Shown: one piece after another, positions 1 to 11,059 of the stretch | Layout of the letters: each line of letters begins with the position of its first letter | How positions within the stretch are numbered: position 1 is the first letter of the stretch | Origin: Sarcophilus harrisii | Lineage: Eukaryota > Chordata > Mammalia > Dasyuromorphia > Dasyuridae | Assembly: GCF_902635505.1 (NCBI RefSeq) | Contig: NC_045430.1 | Coordinates: forward strand, 27,051,564 to 27,115,563 | Direction: 5' to 3' | Length of the DNA: 64,000 nt | The notes under the pieces: model-generated | What the model was told of the DNA's origin: nothing | Database searches by the model: none | What the model saw: only the letters and a program-made list of their open reading frames with translations | Made by a program: the position numbers and the translations under genes

Positions 1-199
1 AGGGGTAGGGTGGTAAATGAAATTAATAGGGAATCTTAAGTCAATGGAATGAAAAACATTTTAGCAGGACACCCCACCTAGAAGGGAGCGCTAAGTAATG
101 AGGCACTTAAGAGGAGGCTGGATATACAGAGGATGGATCAACTATACCCTCTCTCCCTCCCTCCTCTCCTTTCTAAAGTTCTCTCTACAACAAAGGTAC

Positions 200-395
200 T
201 AGCGGGATTTGCCATTTCATTTTCCAGCTCCTTTTATAGATAAGAAGCCTAGGCAAACAGGATTAGGTGACTTGTCTAGATTCACACAGCTACTAAAAAA
301 ATCTAAGACCAGATTTGAACTAAGGAAAGTGAGTCTCCTGACTTCAGACCTGGTGCTCTATTCATTGGTTCCTTAGCTGCTCCTGGATCTCTAAT
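200..395 (-). repeat. Mar1-like CORE-SINE, degraded
   Basis: Read on the minus strand this has the order of a marsupial CORE-SINE: an accession stretch ending in a tRNA-like head at the right, the core (complement of tcacacagctac near 283) and the 'cattttccagctcc' segment of the tail at the left. It is old, with many mismatches. The first 200 bases of the window show nothing recognisable. Confidence 0.65.
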
Positions 396-557
396 ACCCT
401 TTATCACTTTGAGTTTCTCTAAATGTAATATTAATGGCTTTATTTAAGCTTTCATGGTGTGTACAAATATAAGAATGGGGTGCAAATAATAAAGAAGACA
501 TGATTCCTTCCCTTGTGATATTTGTTTAAACCTTCTGGGATGTATACATATAATTTC

Positions 558-578
558 TTTTTTTTTTTTTTTTTTTTT
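558..578. repeat. poly(T) tract of 21
   Basis: Uninterrupted run of T just left of an L1 3' end on the minus strand; probably the expanded A-tail of an element read on the minus strand. Confidence 0.7.
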
Positions 579-603
579 AATGATAGCTTTTTCTTTCCTT
601 CTT

Positions 604-1625
604 TTTTTAAAAAAATAGCTTTTTATTTTCAAAATACATGCAAAGTTAATTTTCAACATTCATCCTTGCAAACCTTTGTGTTACAAATTTTTCTCCCTTC
701 TCCCCATTTCCTTCCCCTAGACAGCAAGTAATCCAATATAGGTTAAACACGTGCAATTCTTCTAAATATATTTCCATATTTATTATGCAGTACAAGAAAA
801 ACCAGATCAAAAGGGAAAAAATGAGAAAGAAAAAAGCAAGAAAACAACAGCAAAAAAGGTGAGGTGAAAATACTATGTTTTGATCTACACTCAGATCCCA
901 CAGTCCTCTTTCTGGGTGCAGATGGCTGTCTCCATCACAAGACCATTAGAAATAGCCTGGATCATCTCACTGTTGAAAAGAACCACATCCATCAGAATTG
1001 ATCATCCCTTAATCTTATTGTTGCCGTGTACAATGTTCTCTAGGTTCTACTCACTTCACTTAGCATCAGTTCATGTAAGTCTCTCTAAGCCTTTCTGAAA
1101 TCAGTCTGCTGATCATTTCTTATAGAATAATAATATACTATTATATTATATGCCATAACTTACTCAGCTATTCCTCAACTGATGAACATCCACTCATTTT
1201 CCAGTTCCTTGCCACTAGATAAAGGGCTGTTACAAACATTGTTGTGGATGTGGGTTCTTTTCCCTTTTTTATGATCTCTTTAGGATATAGGTCTAGTAGA
1301 GACACTGGGGATCAAAGGGTATCACAGTCTGATAGTCCTTTGGGCATAATTTCAAATTACTCAACAAAATGGTTAGATCAGTTCACAACTCCACCAACAA
1401 TGTGTTAGCGTCCCAGTTTTCCCACATGCCCTGCAACATGATCATCTTTTTCTGTCATTTTAGTTAATCTGAAAGATGAGTTATGGTACCTCCGAGTTGT
1501 CTGAATTTGCATTTCTCTAATAGTGATTTAAAGCATTTTTTTTTCATTGATTAGAAATGGCTTTAATTCCTTCTGAAAATTGTCTTCATATCCTCTGACT
1601 ATCAGGTGGAGAATGGCTTAATATA
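604..1625 (-). repeat. L1 LINE, 3' end with part of ORF2
   Basis: The left end is an L1 3' UTR in antisense (tttttattttcaaaatacat). To the right are the antisense of the ORF2 C-terminus (complement of the Met-Glu-Tyr-Tyr and Phe-Asp-Pro regions, about 1100-1440) and a more upstream ORF2 segment around 1450-1620. It is 5' truncated and decayed. The same family recurs more than twenty times in the window. An RPL13 pseudogene has landed beside or within its 5' end. Confidence 0.85.
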
Positions 1626-1657
1626 TACAATTTCAATTATTAAGAATGGATATTAAC

Positions 1658-2262
1658 GCTTCTTTCCTTTCAGCTTGGCTGAGGTGCCTGTGAGGAGGGC
1701 TCTAAGCAGCTATGGTGCCCAACCAAAAGGGCATGATTCTGAAGCCCCATTTCCAAAAGACGGGGAAAGATGAGTTGCCACATGATTTAACCAGCCAGCC
1801 AGGAAGATCAGAAGGCAAAAAGCCTGCCAAGCAAAAGCCTGTCGAATTGCTCCTCACCCAGCATCTGGCCCCTTGGGAGGTGCCCTACTATCCCACACTG
1901 TACCAAAGTATGTGATGGTAGAGGATTCAGCTTGGAAGAACTTTAAGTGGCGGGCATCCATGAAAAGGTGGCACCCACCATTGGTTTCTCTGTGCATCCT
2001 CGTCGCCAAAATTAGTCTATAGAATCTCTGCAGGCAAATGTGCAGCAGCTGAAAGAATATCGTTCCAAACTGATCCTCTTCCCAAGGAAACCATCTGCAC
2101 CCAAGAAGGGAGATAGTTCTACTGAAGAACTCGGGTTGGCAACCCAGCTCACAGGACTGGCTGTGCCCATCAGAAATGTCTTCAAGAAAGAGAAAGCTTG
2201 TGTCATTGAAGAAAAAGTAAACAGCCTCTGAGAACTTTCAATAAAATAATACAAAATAAAAA
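1658..2262 (+). pseudogene. RPL13P: Processed pseudogene of ribosomal protein L13
   Basis: The parent encodes large-subunit ribosomal protein eL13. The copy starts with a pyrimidine-rich 5' UTR, the ATG is at 1712, and the opening residues (GMILKPHFQK) match RPL13. After about 67 codons the frame is broken. Recognisable protein resumes at about 2020 in another frame with [20 protein letters not shown] and TQLTG, among the most conserved parts of RPL13, then stops at 2229-2231. The last 35-40 residues of the normal protein are missing, and the sequence passes straight to an AATAAA signal (2240) and an A-rich tail. There are no introns. A 16-bp target-site duplication with one mismatch flanks it (1642-1657 and 2263-2278), so L1 machinery inserted it. 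It is broken by frameshift, stops and a 3' deletion and cannot make L13. Confidence 0.93.
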
Positions 2263-2309
2263 AAGAATGAATATTAACTTTAAATAATAACACAAATTAA
2301 AAATCGAAG

Positions 2310-2660
2310 ATCATTAATTAACAAATGTTAAGTACCTACTACTATATGTCAGGAACTGTACTAAGCACAGGGGATACAAAAGTGAATTGGTCTCAACTCT
2401 GAAGGAGATTACATTCTAATGGGAGAGACAACATGTAAATGTATAACGATATATAAAAGGGAAGAGAGGGGACTATTGGCTAAGTGAAGCAGAATATTTT
2501 CAAGGCATTTGAGCTGAATTTGGAAGGATACCAGGGATTACAAAAAGGAGAGATGAGGAATAACAATGTTTGGGGCATTGAGGGCAGCCAGTGTAGAGAG
2601 TTGGGATGTAAGGTAGGAAAAGGTTTGAAGAGTGGGATAATAATCCCTGACATGACTGAG
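2310..2660 (+). repeat. Unclassified old dispersed repeat, family A copy
   Basis: Contains the pattern 'ctactatatgtcaggaactg...aagcacaggggatac' followed by 'ggagattacattctaatggg'. The same order appears near 19995, 40216 and 60470, and a downstream part of the same family appears at 17740 and 49570. I cannot name the family; it resembles very old mammalian repeats. Confidence 0.5.
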
Positions 2661-2779
2661 GTATTAAAAAAACCCAACATTTATGATAAAAGCTTTAGCT
2701 CTAATTTTCATATTTCATAATAGCCAAGGGGGAAGCCTTTTTTTTTCTTTTTCTTTTTTGCTAGGGATTTGTAATTTTG

Positions 2780-3165
2780 TGCTTCGGTTATTTCAATCAT
2801 GTCTAGCTCTTTGGATTTTTCTTGGTAAAGATATTGGAGTGATTTACCATGTCTGTCTCCAGCACATTTTACAGATGAGGAACTGAGGTCAACAGGGTTA
2901 AGTGCCTTGCTCACAAATTGTGTCAAAAGATATTTGGGGGCAGTTAGATGGCACAGTGGATAGAACACCAGCCCTGAAGTCAGGAGGACCTGAGTTCAAA
3001 TTTGGTCTCAGACATTTAACAAGCTCTCTTGACTTCAGGACTGGAGCTCGGTATACTGCACCACCTGGCTTTAAAGAGTTCGAGGTCGGATTTGAACTCC
3101 TGAAGATGAGTCTTCCTGTTTCCAAATCTAGGGTGTTCTATCCATTTAGCCACCTAGCAGCTCCA
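2780..3165 (-). repeat. CORE-SINE with RTE-like tail, interrupted
   Basis: On the minus strand: head near 3165 (tagccacctagcagctcc), middle near 3080-3125, then core and tail at 2780-2935 (attttacagatgaggaac, 'cattggagtgatttaccatg'-type tail). It is split by other SINE pieces at 2936-3075, one of them in the opposite orientation. Confidence 0.7.
2936..3075 (+). repeat. CORE-SINE head inserted in another SINE
   Basis: Starts gggggcagttagatggcac, the classic marsupial CORE-SINE 5' end, followed by ggatagaacaccagccctga and 'cctgagttcaaat'. After about 3020 the sequence turns into the complement of the same head ('cttgacttcaggactgg'). Together with the host SINE this gives an imperfect inverted repeat. 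Confidence 0.7.
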
Positions 3166-3643
3166 CTTGTAATTTTACTTTCCAGTAATGAATGTCAATA
3201 AGTTAGCCAGTGAATGATAGGTAACTGGAAGCTGAGTTGCCTGGGCTATGATAATTTAAGTGGCCTGCCCAGTTTTCAACCACCTTCAGGTAGTAATCCA
3301 AACTACAATGTGCCCATCAGTTACTCTATTTAAATATAAACAAGATAGAAGGGCAGACATTGCAACAAAGACTTTAGAACTAAAGAGAAAGCCCTTTGAG
3401 ATATACCAGAAGCTTTCCATATCCTGGGAGCGTTCTAAGAGATCCAGTCGCTCAAATACAAAAGAAAATGACCTAAAACAAAGAATTTGCTCCAGGACAC
3501 AGGTTACTGCCAAATATTTTCCCAGCTATTTACTGGAGATCTCAATCTTGGAAGGCTACCTGGCTTGAGACACTTCTAAGGAACAGGGAACAGAAAAGGC
3601 TTTGGAACTATCTGTGGGCCTCACCTTTTAAGCAAAAGCCTTT
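3166..3643. other. No recognised feature
   Basis: About 480 bases with no recognisable gene or repeat. A short open frame at 3260-3568 on the plus strand has no family signature and no promoter or splice context that I would trust. Confidence 0.5.
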
Positions 3644-3772
3644 TTTATTTTTATTTTTTGCTGAGATAATTGGGGTTAAGTGACTTTCCCAAGGTCACAC
3701 AGCTAGACAATATTAAGTACCTGACTCAGGTCCTCTTGACTTCAGGTATCCACTGTGCCATCTAGCCGCCCC
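3644..3772 (-). repeat. CORE-SINE, short tail-less form
   Basis: Antisense of the head and core: 'gataattggggttaagtgac', 'ggtcacacagctag', 'ctgacttcaggt' and an end at 'ctagccgcccc'. The left flank is T-rich, as expected for an A-tail on the minus strand. Confidence 0.85.
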
Positions 3773-4500
3773 TTGGGCAGCAAATGCCTTTTTTAAAAAA
3801 TGGGTTGAGTGTATTGGCTGATTGTTAAGGGGAAATACACTTCTGGTAAAACTCAATACTGACATTGAGAGAGGCTGCCTATTGTCATGGAGAGCTGAAC
3901 TCAAGTCCTGCCTTTTTACCACTGGCTAGTTTGATTCTACTACTCTGTCCCTCAGACTATAAATTTAGGCACCTACTTTGCAAGTTAAGAATGTTCTTTT
4001 TAATTGAAGAAAGTTCCCTATACTAACGAAATCATAGATCTGGTTAAAGAAGCAAACAGCCATGACCACAGTTGTCAGAGTACAGCAGTTCTGGGCTGGG
4101 TGCAAGGAGTTTGGGGGGCAAGCATCTAAAGGGTTATTCCTGGTACCTTAGACAGCAACTGCTCCTGCAATCACTCAGCCTATCCCACCTATTAGGTGGG
4201 TGTCCCTGCCTTATCTGAAAAAGCACAGTAGAATCCTTCGACCTCCAGGTGTGGGGGGAGGCTGGAGCTGTTCAGAGGGATTCCAGAAAATGTTCATGGC
4301 TATGAAGGGGAAGTAAGTTTAGAGAGGATGCTAGGGAACACAAAAAGATGTCCACTACAAAGCACAGACATGTTAGTAGAGTTCAGAAAATTTGTCCCAA
4401 GAGATACTTTAGTAACTTCTAGAGCAGACTGCAGGACCATGATGCACCTCTCAACCTCAGCTGTCTTTTCTTTCTTTTTTTTTTCCCCTCCAAAAATCTA
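3773..4500. other. No recognised feature
   Basis: About 730 bases of mixed composition without a convincing reading frame or known repeat. The block at 4100-4290 is more G-rich than its surroundings, but I recognise nothing in it. Confidence 0.5.
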
Positions 4501-4720
4501 CTGAAATCTTTATTTAAAAGGTTTTTTTTTTTTGTAAGTTAGAAAATTTTATTTTTTATAGACATACGTATTTATACAATTATCTTGCTGCACGAGAAAA
4601 ATCAGACTGAAAAGGGAAAAAAAAATGAAAGAAAAAATAAAATTCAAGCAAACAACAACCAAAGAAATGAAAATACTACGTTGTGATCCACACTCAGTTC
4701 CCAGAGTCCTCTCCTCAACT
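4500..4720 (-). repeat. L1 LINE 3' UTR fragment
   Basis: Antisense L1 3' UTR: 'tacaattatcttgctgcacg', an A-rich stretch with caagcaaacaacaac, then 'tgatccacactcagttccc', the same order as in the other L1 copies here. Heavily truncated at its 5' side. Confidence 0.75.
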
Positions 4721-5163
4721 GACTTTTCATGAGTTGTACAGCTTCTACTAAGGCCACAAAGGGAACTTAGATGTAAGCTTATTATTAGAGCAGAAAGCCA
4801 ATGAAAGCCCCTATCTGTCTTACTTCAGGGTTAATGAAGTTCACCCACTTTTCCTAGTTAATACAGGCTAGGTATACTATTTTTTAACCATGCTTGTCAC
4901 TGAGGAAAAACTGTTGACTAGAAAAGAACCAAAGATCTAGAGTGCTGAGACACTCTCCCAGTGACCACCATGACAGTGATCCATAATTTAACACTGTTTG
5001 GGTCCAGATAACAATCAGTTCTGAATTCACCTAAATATATCACTATCATAGCAACATTTTCCCAAAGTCTCCTTCAAGGATATTGGTTAAGCCTAGTATA
5101 TAACCAAAATTTAATAAATAGTTGTTAATTAATAACTTTTTCAAGGTGATCTGATGCTGACTT

Positions 5164-5677
5164 GATACCACCAAGAGTATGACTTGGAAGTCACCAGTAT
5201 AACCTCAAAAATCCAATCTGCAACAAATGGAGACAGAATGCTGATCCCCAATCAATTTATTCAGAAGACTTATCAATTTATTAGCAATTGGATCCAAGGT
5301 TCTTCTCTGCAGTCAAGGACCTTTCTGCTTGCATTCTTCAAGTTTTTATAGACATTGAGAGATTCCTAAAAATAAAATGAAGCAGCATAATCCATGATTA
5401 GTCAATTCCAAAAAAGGGGTAGGGATGGGTGGGTATGGATGGGTGAAGAAGTCTATAATTGGCTCAGGGACATGTCCATCAATCACCAGTGTTTCATCAA
5501 TATTTAGTCACCAGGGTTCTACTACTTTACTTTCCACAAGCAGTGACTAGGTGTGAGGGAATACAGGAATTGGGGAAACTATATTTTTGGAACACAGCTC
5601 TTATAGTACATTTATAGATGAAGTAGAGCAAGAGTGATACATGAGTTAACATGAATCTTGGTAAATTTTTGTAACCA

Positions 5678-5708
<31 letters not shown>

Positions 5709-5920
5709 AATCTATCCTATAAATCAACTAAATGCAATATAATCATTAATACATAGTGGGTTAATTAATCCTACCTTACACAACTCCAATTTTGACAGTG
5801 TTAACGAAACCAAACTCAATTCTATCTTATTTGTCTTAGAGACAATCATTCTTACCCACAAATCACCACGAACTGAGTAAATACTGATTAAATTGAGTAA
5901 GGGTGTTAGAATTACTCACA
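5164..5920 (-). mobile_element. Probable solo LTR (fossil retroviral-type element)
   Basis: On the minus strand the block starts tgtgagtaattc and ends in ca. It carries a TATA-like motif (tataaaaac, complement near 5345) followed by aataaa signals (complements near 5258 and 5276), the usual U3-R-U5 order of an LTR. No internal gag, pol or env region or primer-binding site is seen beside it, so it looks like a solo LTR. Ends are approximate because no clear duplication was found. It is old; the family was not identified. Confidence 0.4.
5683..5709. repeat. (TA)n microsatellite
   Basis: About 13 TA units inside the presumed LTR. Confidence 0.9.
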
Positions 5921-6029
5921 CCAGTTTTTCAAGTGCTCTGCCTCTGCCCTTCAAACCTAAAGGAACCAGGGCATTTTCCACCCTATGTTTGACTTTCTCT
6001 CCCAATTAAGCTTCTAGAGAACTGAGACT

Positions 6030-6310
6030 ATCTCACTTGTATTACTTGTATCCTCAGGGCTTAGCACATAATAACAGCTAACATTTATTTAGCTTTAAAA
6101 TTTAAAAAGAGCTTTACATGTTATCCCCCTCTACCCTTCTTTCCCCAAACTTCAGCTTTCCAGAATGTTTAGCAAATTATTTTTAGCCATTAGAATGGAA
6201 GCTCTTTGAGGGTGGCAACTGTCCTGTTTGCTTGCATAATATATAATATAATAACCATCACTTCGCACAGTGACTGACATACACAGTAAGTGCTTAATAC
6301 ACTGGTGATA
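6030..6310 (+). repeat. L2-type LINE tail fragments
   Basis: Two pieces resemble the L2 3' end: 'cctcagggcttagcacata' near 6055 and 'gaatggaagctctttgaggg' through 'cacagtaagtgcttaata' at 6193-6300. Old and broken. Confidence 0.6.
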
Positions 6311-6334
6311 AGATTGTTGTTAATTAATAACCAT

Positions 6335-6480
6335 GAGTTAGGGGGTACAGGTGGGGAAATCAGCCAAGATAGGATAATAACATGCTCAAGTCATACAGGA
6401 AGTGCCTGAAACAGGAATCTATAATTCAGGTTTTCCTGATTCCATGTCCAACACTCTGCAGCTCCACCTTGCTGCCCTAA
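6335..6480 (-). repeat. MIR-class SINE fragment
   Basis: Antisense of a MIR-like body: 'catgctcaagtcatacagga' in the position of the core and 'cactctgcagctccaccttg' at the head side. Degraded. Confidence 0.45.
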
Positions 6481-6654
6481 TGAACTTGTAATAAATGTTT
6501 TTTCATTCTTTCATGATCACTTTCATGATCACTTATACACCATCCCTTTAATAATATAGTTAGGAATTTTGGAATATAATTAAGGAATATAAATCAAATT
6601 CATATGTCAGTATTTTGAAGCACTTAACTTCTTTCTTATTTTAATTTTAATTTA

Positions 6655-6895
6655 AAAAATTTTTTAAAAGCTTTTATTTTCAAAACATATGCATGGATAA
6701 TTTGACAACATTGACCCTTGCATAGACTTGTGCTTCAGATTTTCTTCTCCTTCCCCCCATGTCCTCCCCTAGATGGCAAGCAATCCGATATATGTTAAAC
6801 ATGTTAAATCCAATATGTATAATTGTTTATACATTGTATTTATACAATTCTCTTGCTACAAAAGAAAAATCATATTGAAAAAAGAAAGTAAATCT
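6655..6895 (-). repeat. L1 LINE 3' UTR fragment
   Basis: Antisense L1 3' end: ttttattttcaaaacatatg at the left, 'cccctagatggcaagcaatc' in the middle and an A-rich block at the right. About 240 bases, strongly 5' truncated. Confidence 0.85.
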
Positions 6896-7645
6896 CATTT
6901 TTAAAAATGAGATATTTGCTTGTCTCTGATATCAAGCAACCCTTGTTCTCCAGGATTCTTCCAAGAAAGAATCACTCAGTCTTAGTGTAGCAGTCATATT
7001 TATATATTCCTCTGGTACTTTGGGAAATAGTCTATAAACATTTATTAACTACCTACTATATGCAAGCACTCCTTCTAAACCAGGGGAATCTTAATTTATT
7101 AAAGTTGCTTAAATCCTCTTTTACAGTCTCTTCATTTATCTTCTAATGTCCTATTATTCATTTTTGTTCTATTCTTTCTAGTCTGAAATCATTCTCCTTG
7201 GTGGAAAAAAAGAGAAGCAAAAGATAAAACTAGGATTTCTCCCTTGGTTAACTGATTCACCATCTTCTTTCCAGATCCCTAAGAAAGGATCTCACTCTTT
7301 CTTTGATCTTCTTCTCAAACCTAATTTCAGAAGCTCTTTTCATTGTCCTGAGCATTTTTGAAAAATTCATATTGATTTTAGCCTTCTGAATGTTTAGGAC
7401 TTTGCCAATTTTCAGGTAATTAGCACATATTAACTATCCTTGCTTTTATCTGTCTCTTGTTCATGGATTTTAGAGATGTGATAACTTCCCTTATACCTCC
7501 TGAGAGCAATTCATTGGATTTTTTAGTCACATTTCCATCTTCTTCTGCTTCAAAATCATTTGTCACTTGCCAGGATTTAGCTCTTGGGAACCTCAGATGA
7601 TTTCTTGATTTGACTTTCCTTTTATTACTCTCTCTCTATGACTTA
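6896..7645. other. Mostly unrecognised sequence
   Basis: At about 7030-7080 'aacatttattaactacctac' is a fragment of dispersed family A. The rest is AT-rich and has no reading frame or repeat that I can name. Confidence 0.4.
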
Positions 7646-8750
7646 GTCACATCATAAACAAGTTGGAAGAGCAAAAGAAATTTGCCTTTTGCAACTATGG
7701 ATGAGGGAAAAGTCCTAAACAGAGAAGATCACAGAAAATAAAATGGACAACTCTGCATATATAAATTAAAAAGCTTTTACACAAACAAAACTATATTAGT
7801 TAGAATTTGAAGTAATCAGAAAGAATTACATGTAAAAACGTAATGAGGAAAAAAAATCTTTGCAGCAAGTTTCTCTGACAAAGTTCTCCTATCCAAAATA
7901 CACAGTATACCAAGAGTTTAAATGGAGTTTTAAGCTACTGAATTGATTTAAGTGTATAAGAACAAAAGCCATTCATTTGATTAAGTAATCAAAATTTATG
8001 AACAGTTTTCAGAAGAAAAGTCCAAGTTATCAATAACCATGTAAAATGCTTCAAATTGCTAATAATTTAGAGAAATGACAGCTTAAAATCATCTTAGAAC
8101 CATAAGCTTGACAGATGACAAAAGAGAAAAATGACATGTTGGAAGTGATATGGGAAAACAGGCATATTAATGATTAGTGGAGTTATGAAATCAGTTCAAC
8201 AGGAGAAAGCAATTTGAAACTGAATCCCCATTGATACCACTATTAAACATATATATCCCAAAGAGATTTTACAAGGAAAAAAAACCTTTATGGATAAAAA
8301 TAATTATAGTAACTTTTTGTGGTGGCAAAAAATTAGAAAATGTGGAGTTCCTATTAATTGGGGATTATGGAACAAATTATGGCATATGAATGTAAAGAAA
8401 TATTGCAACATAAGAAATGAAAGGCATGGTTTCAAAGAAATCTGAGGGGACTTATATGAATTGATGTAAAATGAATAGATCCAGGAGAATATTTCAAAGA
8501 GTGTAGATTAATGTAATGACCAACCATGATTCCAGAAGACCACATGCTATCCATTTCCTGACAGAGCGTTCATGGACTCAAGATGTAGCATAAAACATCA
8601 AATTTTAAACACGTTTAATGTGGGAAGTTGTTTTGCTTGGTTATACATATTTATCACATACATTTTTCTTTTCTCAATGGAGAGGTGGTTAGGAGGGAGA
8701 GAATAAATGCTAGTTGAGAATAAAAGTTAAACATTAAAAGGTAAAACAAC
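7646..8750 (+). repeat. Old L1 LINE, 3' third of ORF2 and 3' UTR
   Basis: Sense ORF2 remnants run in order: 'aaaatggacaactctgcata', the 'ttaatgattagtggagttat' part (about 8165), 'tatatcccaaagagatttta' (8250), 'tggcatatgaatgtaaagaa' (8380) and 'atgaattgatgtaaaatgaa' (8455). It ends with a 3' UTR-like stretch. It is much more diverged than the young copies here, so it is old. Confidence 0.75.
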
Positions 8751-8839
8751 TAAAACAAATTGACTTTCAGGGCCGCTCCCATTACCATTGTCACTATAAA
8801 TCACAGATTTGCCAATCTTTCTATATGCATTGTCTCATA

Positions 8840-8960
8840 TGATTTTCACATCAACCTTATGAGGTAGATCACATTACCCTAATTTTACACTTGAGGAAAC
8901 TGAGTCGTAAAGAGAAGGGGCTCATCCATGATGACACAGCTAGGAATGAATAAATAGGCA
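8840..8960 (-). repeat. MIR-class SINE fragment
   Basis: Antisense MIR body: 'aatcttatgaggtagatc'-like words, 'acacttgaggaaactgag' and 'gatgacacagctaggaatg' in the usual order. Confidence 0.7.
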
Positions 8961-10130
8961 AAAGCATCAATTAAGCATTTAGTATATGTCAGGCATGGTA
9001 TTAATGACTGTCAGGGGGTAGGATTTCAATCCAGTTCTTCTTGGCTCTCCACCCAGGGCTTTTGTATAGTGGTTTTAGGATCAAGGAAAAGGCCTCCCTC
9101 AGGCTTCCTGGTCTCCAGCCAATTTCCTTCAATATCTCCCATAGGCTTCAAATGTGTTCCTTTCATAGAAAACCAGGTTTTTCAGTGCACATCTAGAGAT
9201 AATCATTTAAATGCAAATAGCCTGGGAGAGGCAACCCAAGGAATAAGACTCAGCCCTACTGCTGAGTGAGCTAAGCCCACAAGTAAATTGTAGTCTTGAT
9301 GACAACCCATAATCCCCGCTTCCTTTGTCTGAGAACAGATTGCCCGGTTTGCCAATGGGCACAGGGTTCTCTTGCTAGGACCATACAAGCAGGGAGCTGG
9401 CCCGTGCAGGGAGACGGCCCAACTCCTCGGTGAGAATCTTGGGCCTCTGCCTCTGGCTATGAGAAGCTCATTTCCCCTCTGGCTCAGATGCTGTTCTGCA
9501 GGGCCCCGGCAGGAATTCCCAGCATCCCCATTGTTGTACCTCCCTCCTGGTCTCCCCCATTCTCCTTTCCAGCCTTTCCAGACTTTTGCCAGCGTATTTA
9601 TCTACAGTACAATTCTATATTTTGACGAGCCACACCTGTCATGACTATAGGTCCTAGATTTCCGAGGGAAGTCTCAAGTCCAAGAAAACAAAGAACAGGT
9701 TTTTCAAAAGGGGATTATCTACTATGAGACTATGTGTCCTAATTCCTAGTTCAGAGAATTAGGTCATAGAGCTCTTTTATCTTTAACTTCTAATCGACTA
9801 TTCCCTAGTAATCATGAGCCTTTGGTAATTACGAGCAAGCGTTCACGTTAGCTTGCCCGCATGGTAATATATGTTCTGCTAATTATCCAGTTTTGGCAAT
9901 GACAGTTCCACTATTTGTACTCTTGATGCCATCCCCTCCTGTCTCCTCTGGCTGCCTGCCCCTAGAATCTGCCTCCTTTTCCTCTCTGTTTTCAGTTTTT
10001 CCCTACCTCCGGCTCCTTCCTTCCAGGACACAAACATGCATAGATCTCTCCAAACTTTGAAAAACAAACAAAAAAAGAAAAGCCAACTTTCAAGACTTGA
10101 TTCTATCATCGTCTGAACTGAGGGATGCTG
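8961..10130. other. Unique sequence, no gene recognised
   Basis: A short family A scrap lies near 8960-9010. From 9060 to 9660 the sequence is richer in G+C and holds several short open frames on both strands, none with a recognisable motif. From 9660 to 10130 nothing is recognised. Confidence 0.4.
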
Positions 10131-10134
10131 GTAA

Positions 10135-10156
10135 TTTTTTTTTTTTTTTTTTTTTT
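10135..10156. repeat. poly(T) tract of 22
   Basis: Uninterrupted T run; no L1 or SINE body adjoins it clearly. Confidence 0.9.
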
Positions 10157-10194
10157 AGGTGAGGGAGGAAGGGAGATGTATATCATGACATACT

Positions 10195-10330
10195 TTTAAG
10201 TTAATTTTACTTTATTCACAATTTCTCCATCACTTTCTTGAGTTGTCAACAAAACAATAAATCAAGTTTTCCAGTTTTTGAGGTGTAAATGCTCACACTG
10301 AAAATCTAATTTAGCCATACCTGGCTCCGG
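10195..10330 (+). repeat. Unclassified old dispersed repeat, family B copy
   Basis: Contains 'ccatcactttcttgagttgt', 'caacaaaacaataaatc' and 'aatgctcacactgaaaatct'. The same words, changed by substitutions, occur in the same order at 46055-46200 and 49068-49275. The family is not named here. Confidence 0.5.
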
Positions 10331-10950
10331 CACACTCCCTGACTATCTCTTCTCTCTTTTTTAAAAACACTCATGGAAAAAGCTGTCTTTCTGTTTCCAT
10401 TTTCTTCTCTTCTTTTCTTCTCAACCCCTGGCAACCTGGCTTCTGATCTTATTCCTTGATTGAAGCTGCTGTCTCCAAAGTTACCACTGATACCATAATT
10501 ACCACATTTGATAGCCTTTCCCCAATCCTCATTCTCCTTGACCTCCAGCAACTTTTGACCTTGTGGACCTGTTCCTTTTGGTGGATTTGCTGTGTTCCTA
10601 TCTCCTCCTACCTCTCCCTCAGTCTCTCTAATTGGCTCATCACCTAGCTGCCCCCTTTGCTCTGAGGCTCCAGCCCAGATCCTTCATTCTCTCCCAAGAT
10701 CTCTCATCAGTTCCTTTCAGCAGGAGCTCACAACTAGATCTGGTCTGTACCCAGCTATCTCCCTGAGATCTATCTTTTGGACATTTCCAAACAAGTATCC
10801 CAGTTGAGATAGGTAGATTTCATTATTTTTATCGTAAAGCATTCCCTTCTTCCTAATTTCCCAGTTTACATAAAAGCTTCACATTCTCTTGTTTTCTAGG
10901 TTCACTTGGGAATCATCCTTGATCTTCCTTTTCTCTTATGACCTATTAAG
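10331..10950. repeat. L2 LINE, ORF2-derived segment
   Basis: Text such as 'tgatcttattccttgattga', 'cttgacctccagcaactttt', 'cctacctctccctcagtctc' and 'cttgggaatcatccttgatc' follows the order of the mammalian L2 coding region. The frame is broken. The L2 resumes at 11390 after younger inserts. Confidence 0.65.
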
Positions 10951-10959
10951 AATGAACTA

Positions 10960-11052
10960 AGGGAATAGGAAAAGCATTTATTAAGCACTTAGCATGAACA
11001 AAGCATTATGCTAAGCTTTGGGTATTAAACCAGAAAAGGTCTAGATATCCAT
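10960..11052 (+). repeat. Family A fragment inside L2
   Basis: 'aaaagcatttattaagcact' and 'gcattatgctaagctttggg' match the start of dispersed family A. It interrupts the L2. Confidence 0.45.
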
Positions 11053-11059
11053 TTAATAT

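Noticed and set aside
2936-3019. tRNA genes inside SINE heads
   Set aside because: The SINE heads are tRNA-related but cannot fold into a cloverleaf with a proper acceptor stem; only 14973-15044 and 15595-15666 can.
4100-4460. Possible small processed pseudogene or RNA gene
   Set aside because: G-rich sequence caught the eye, but no frame, A-tail, duplication or known RNA match could be seen.
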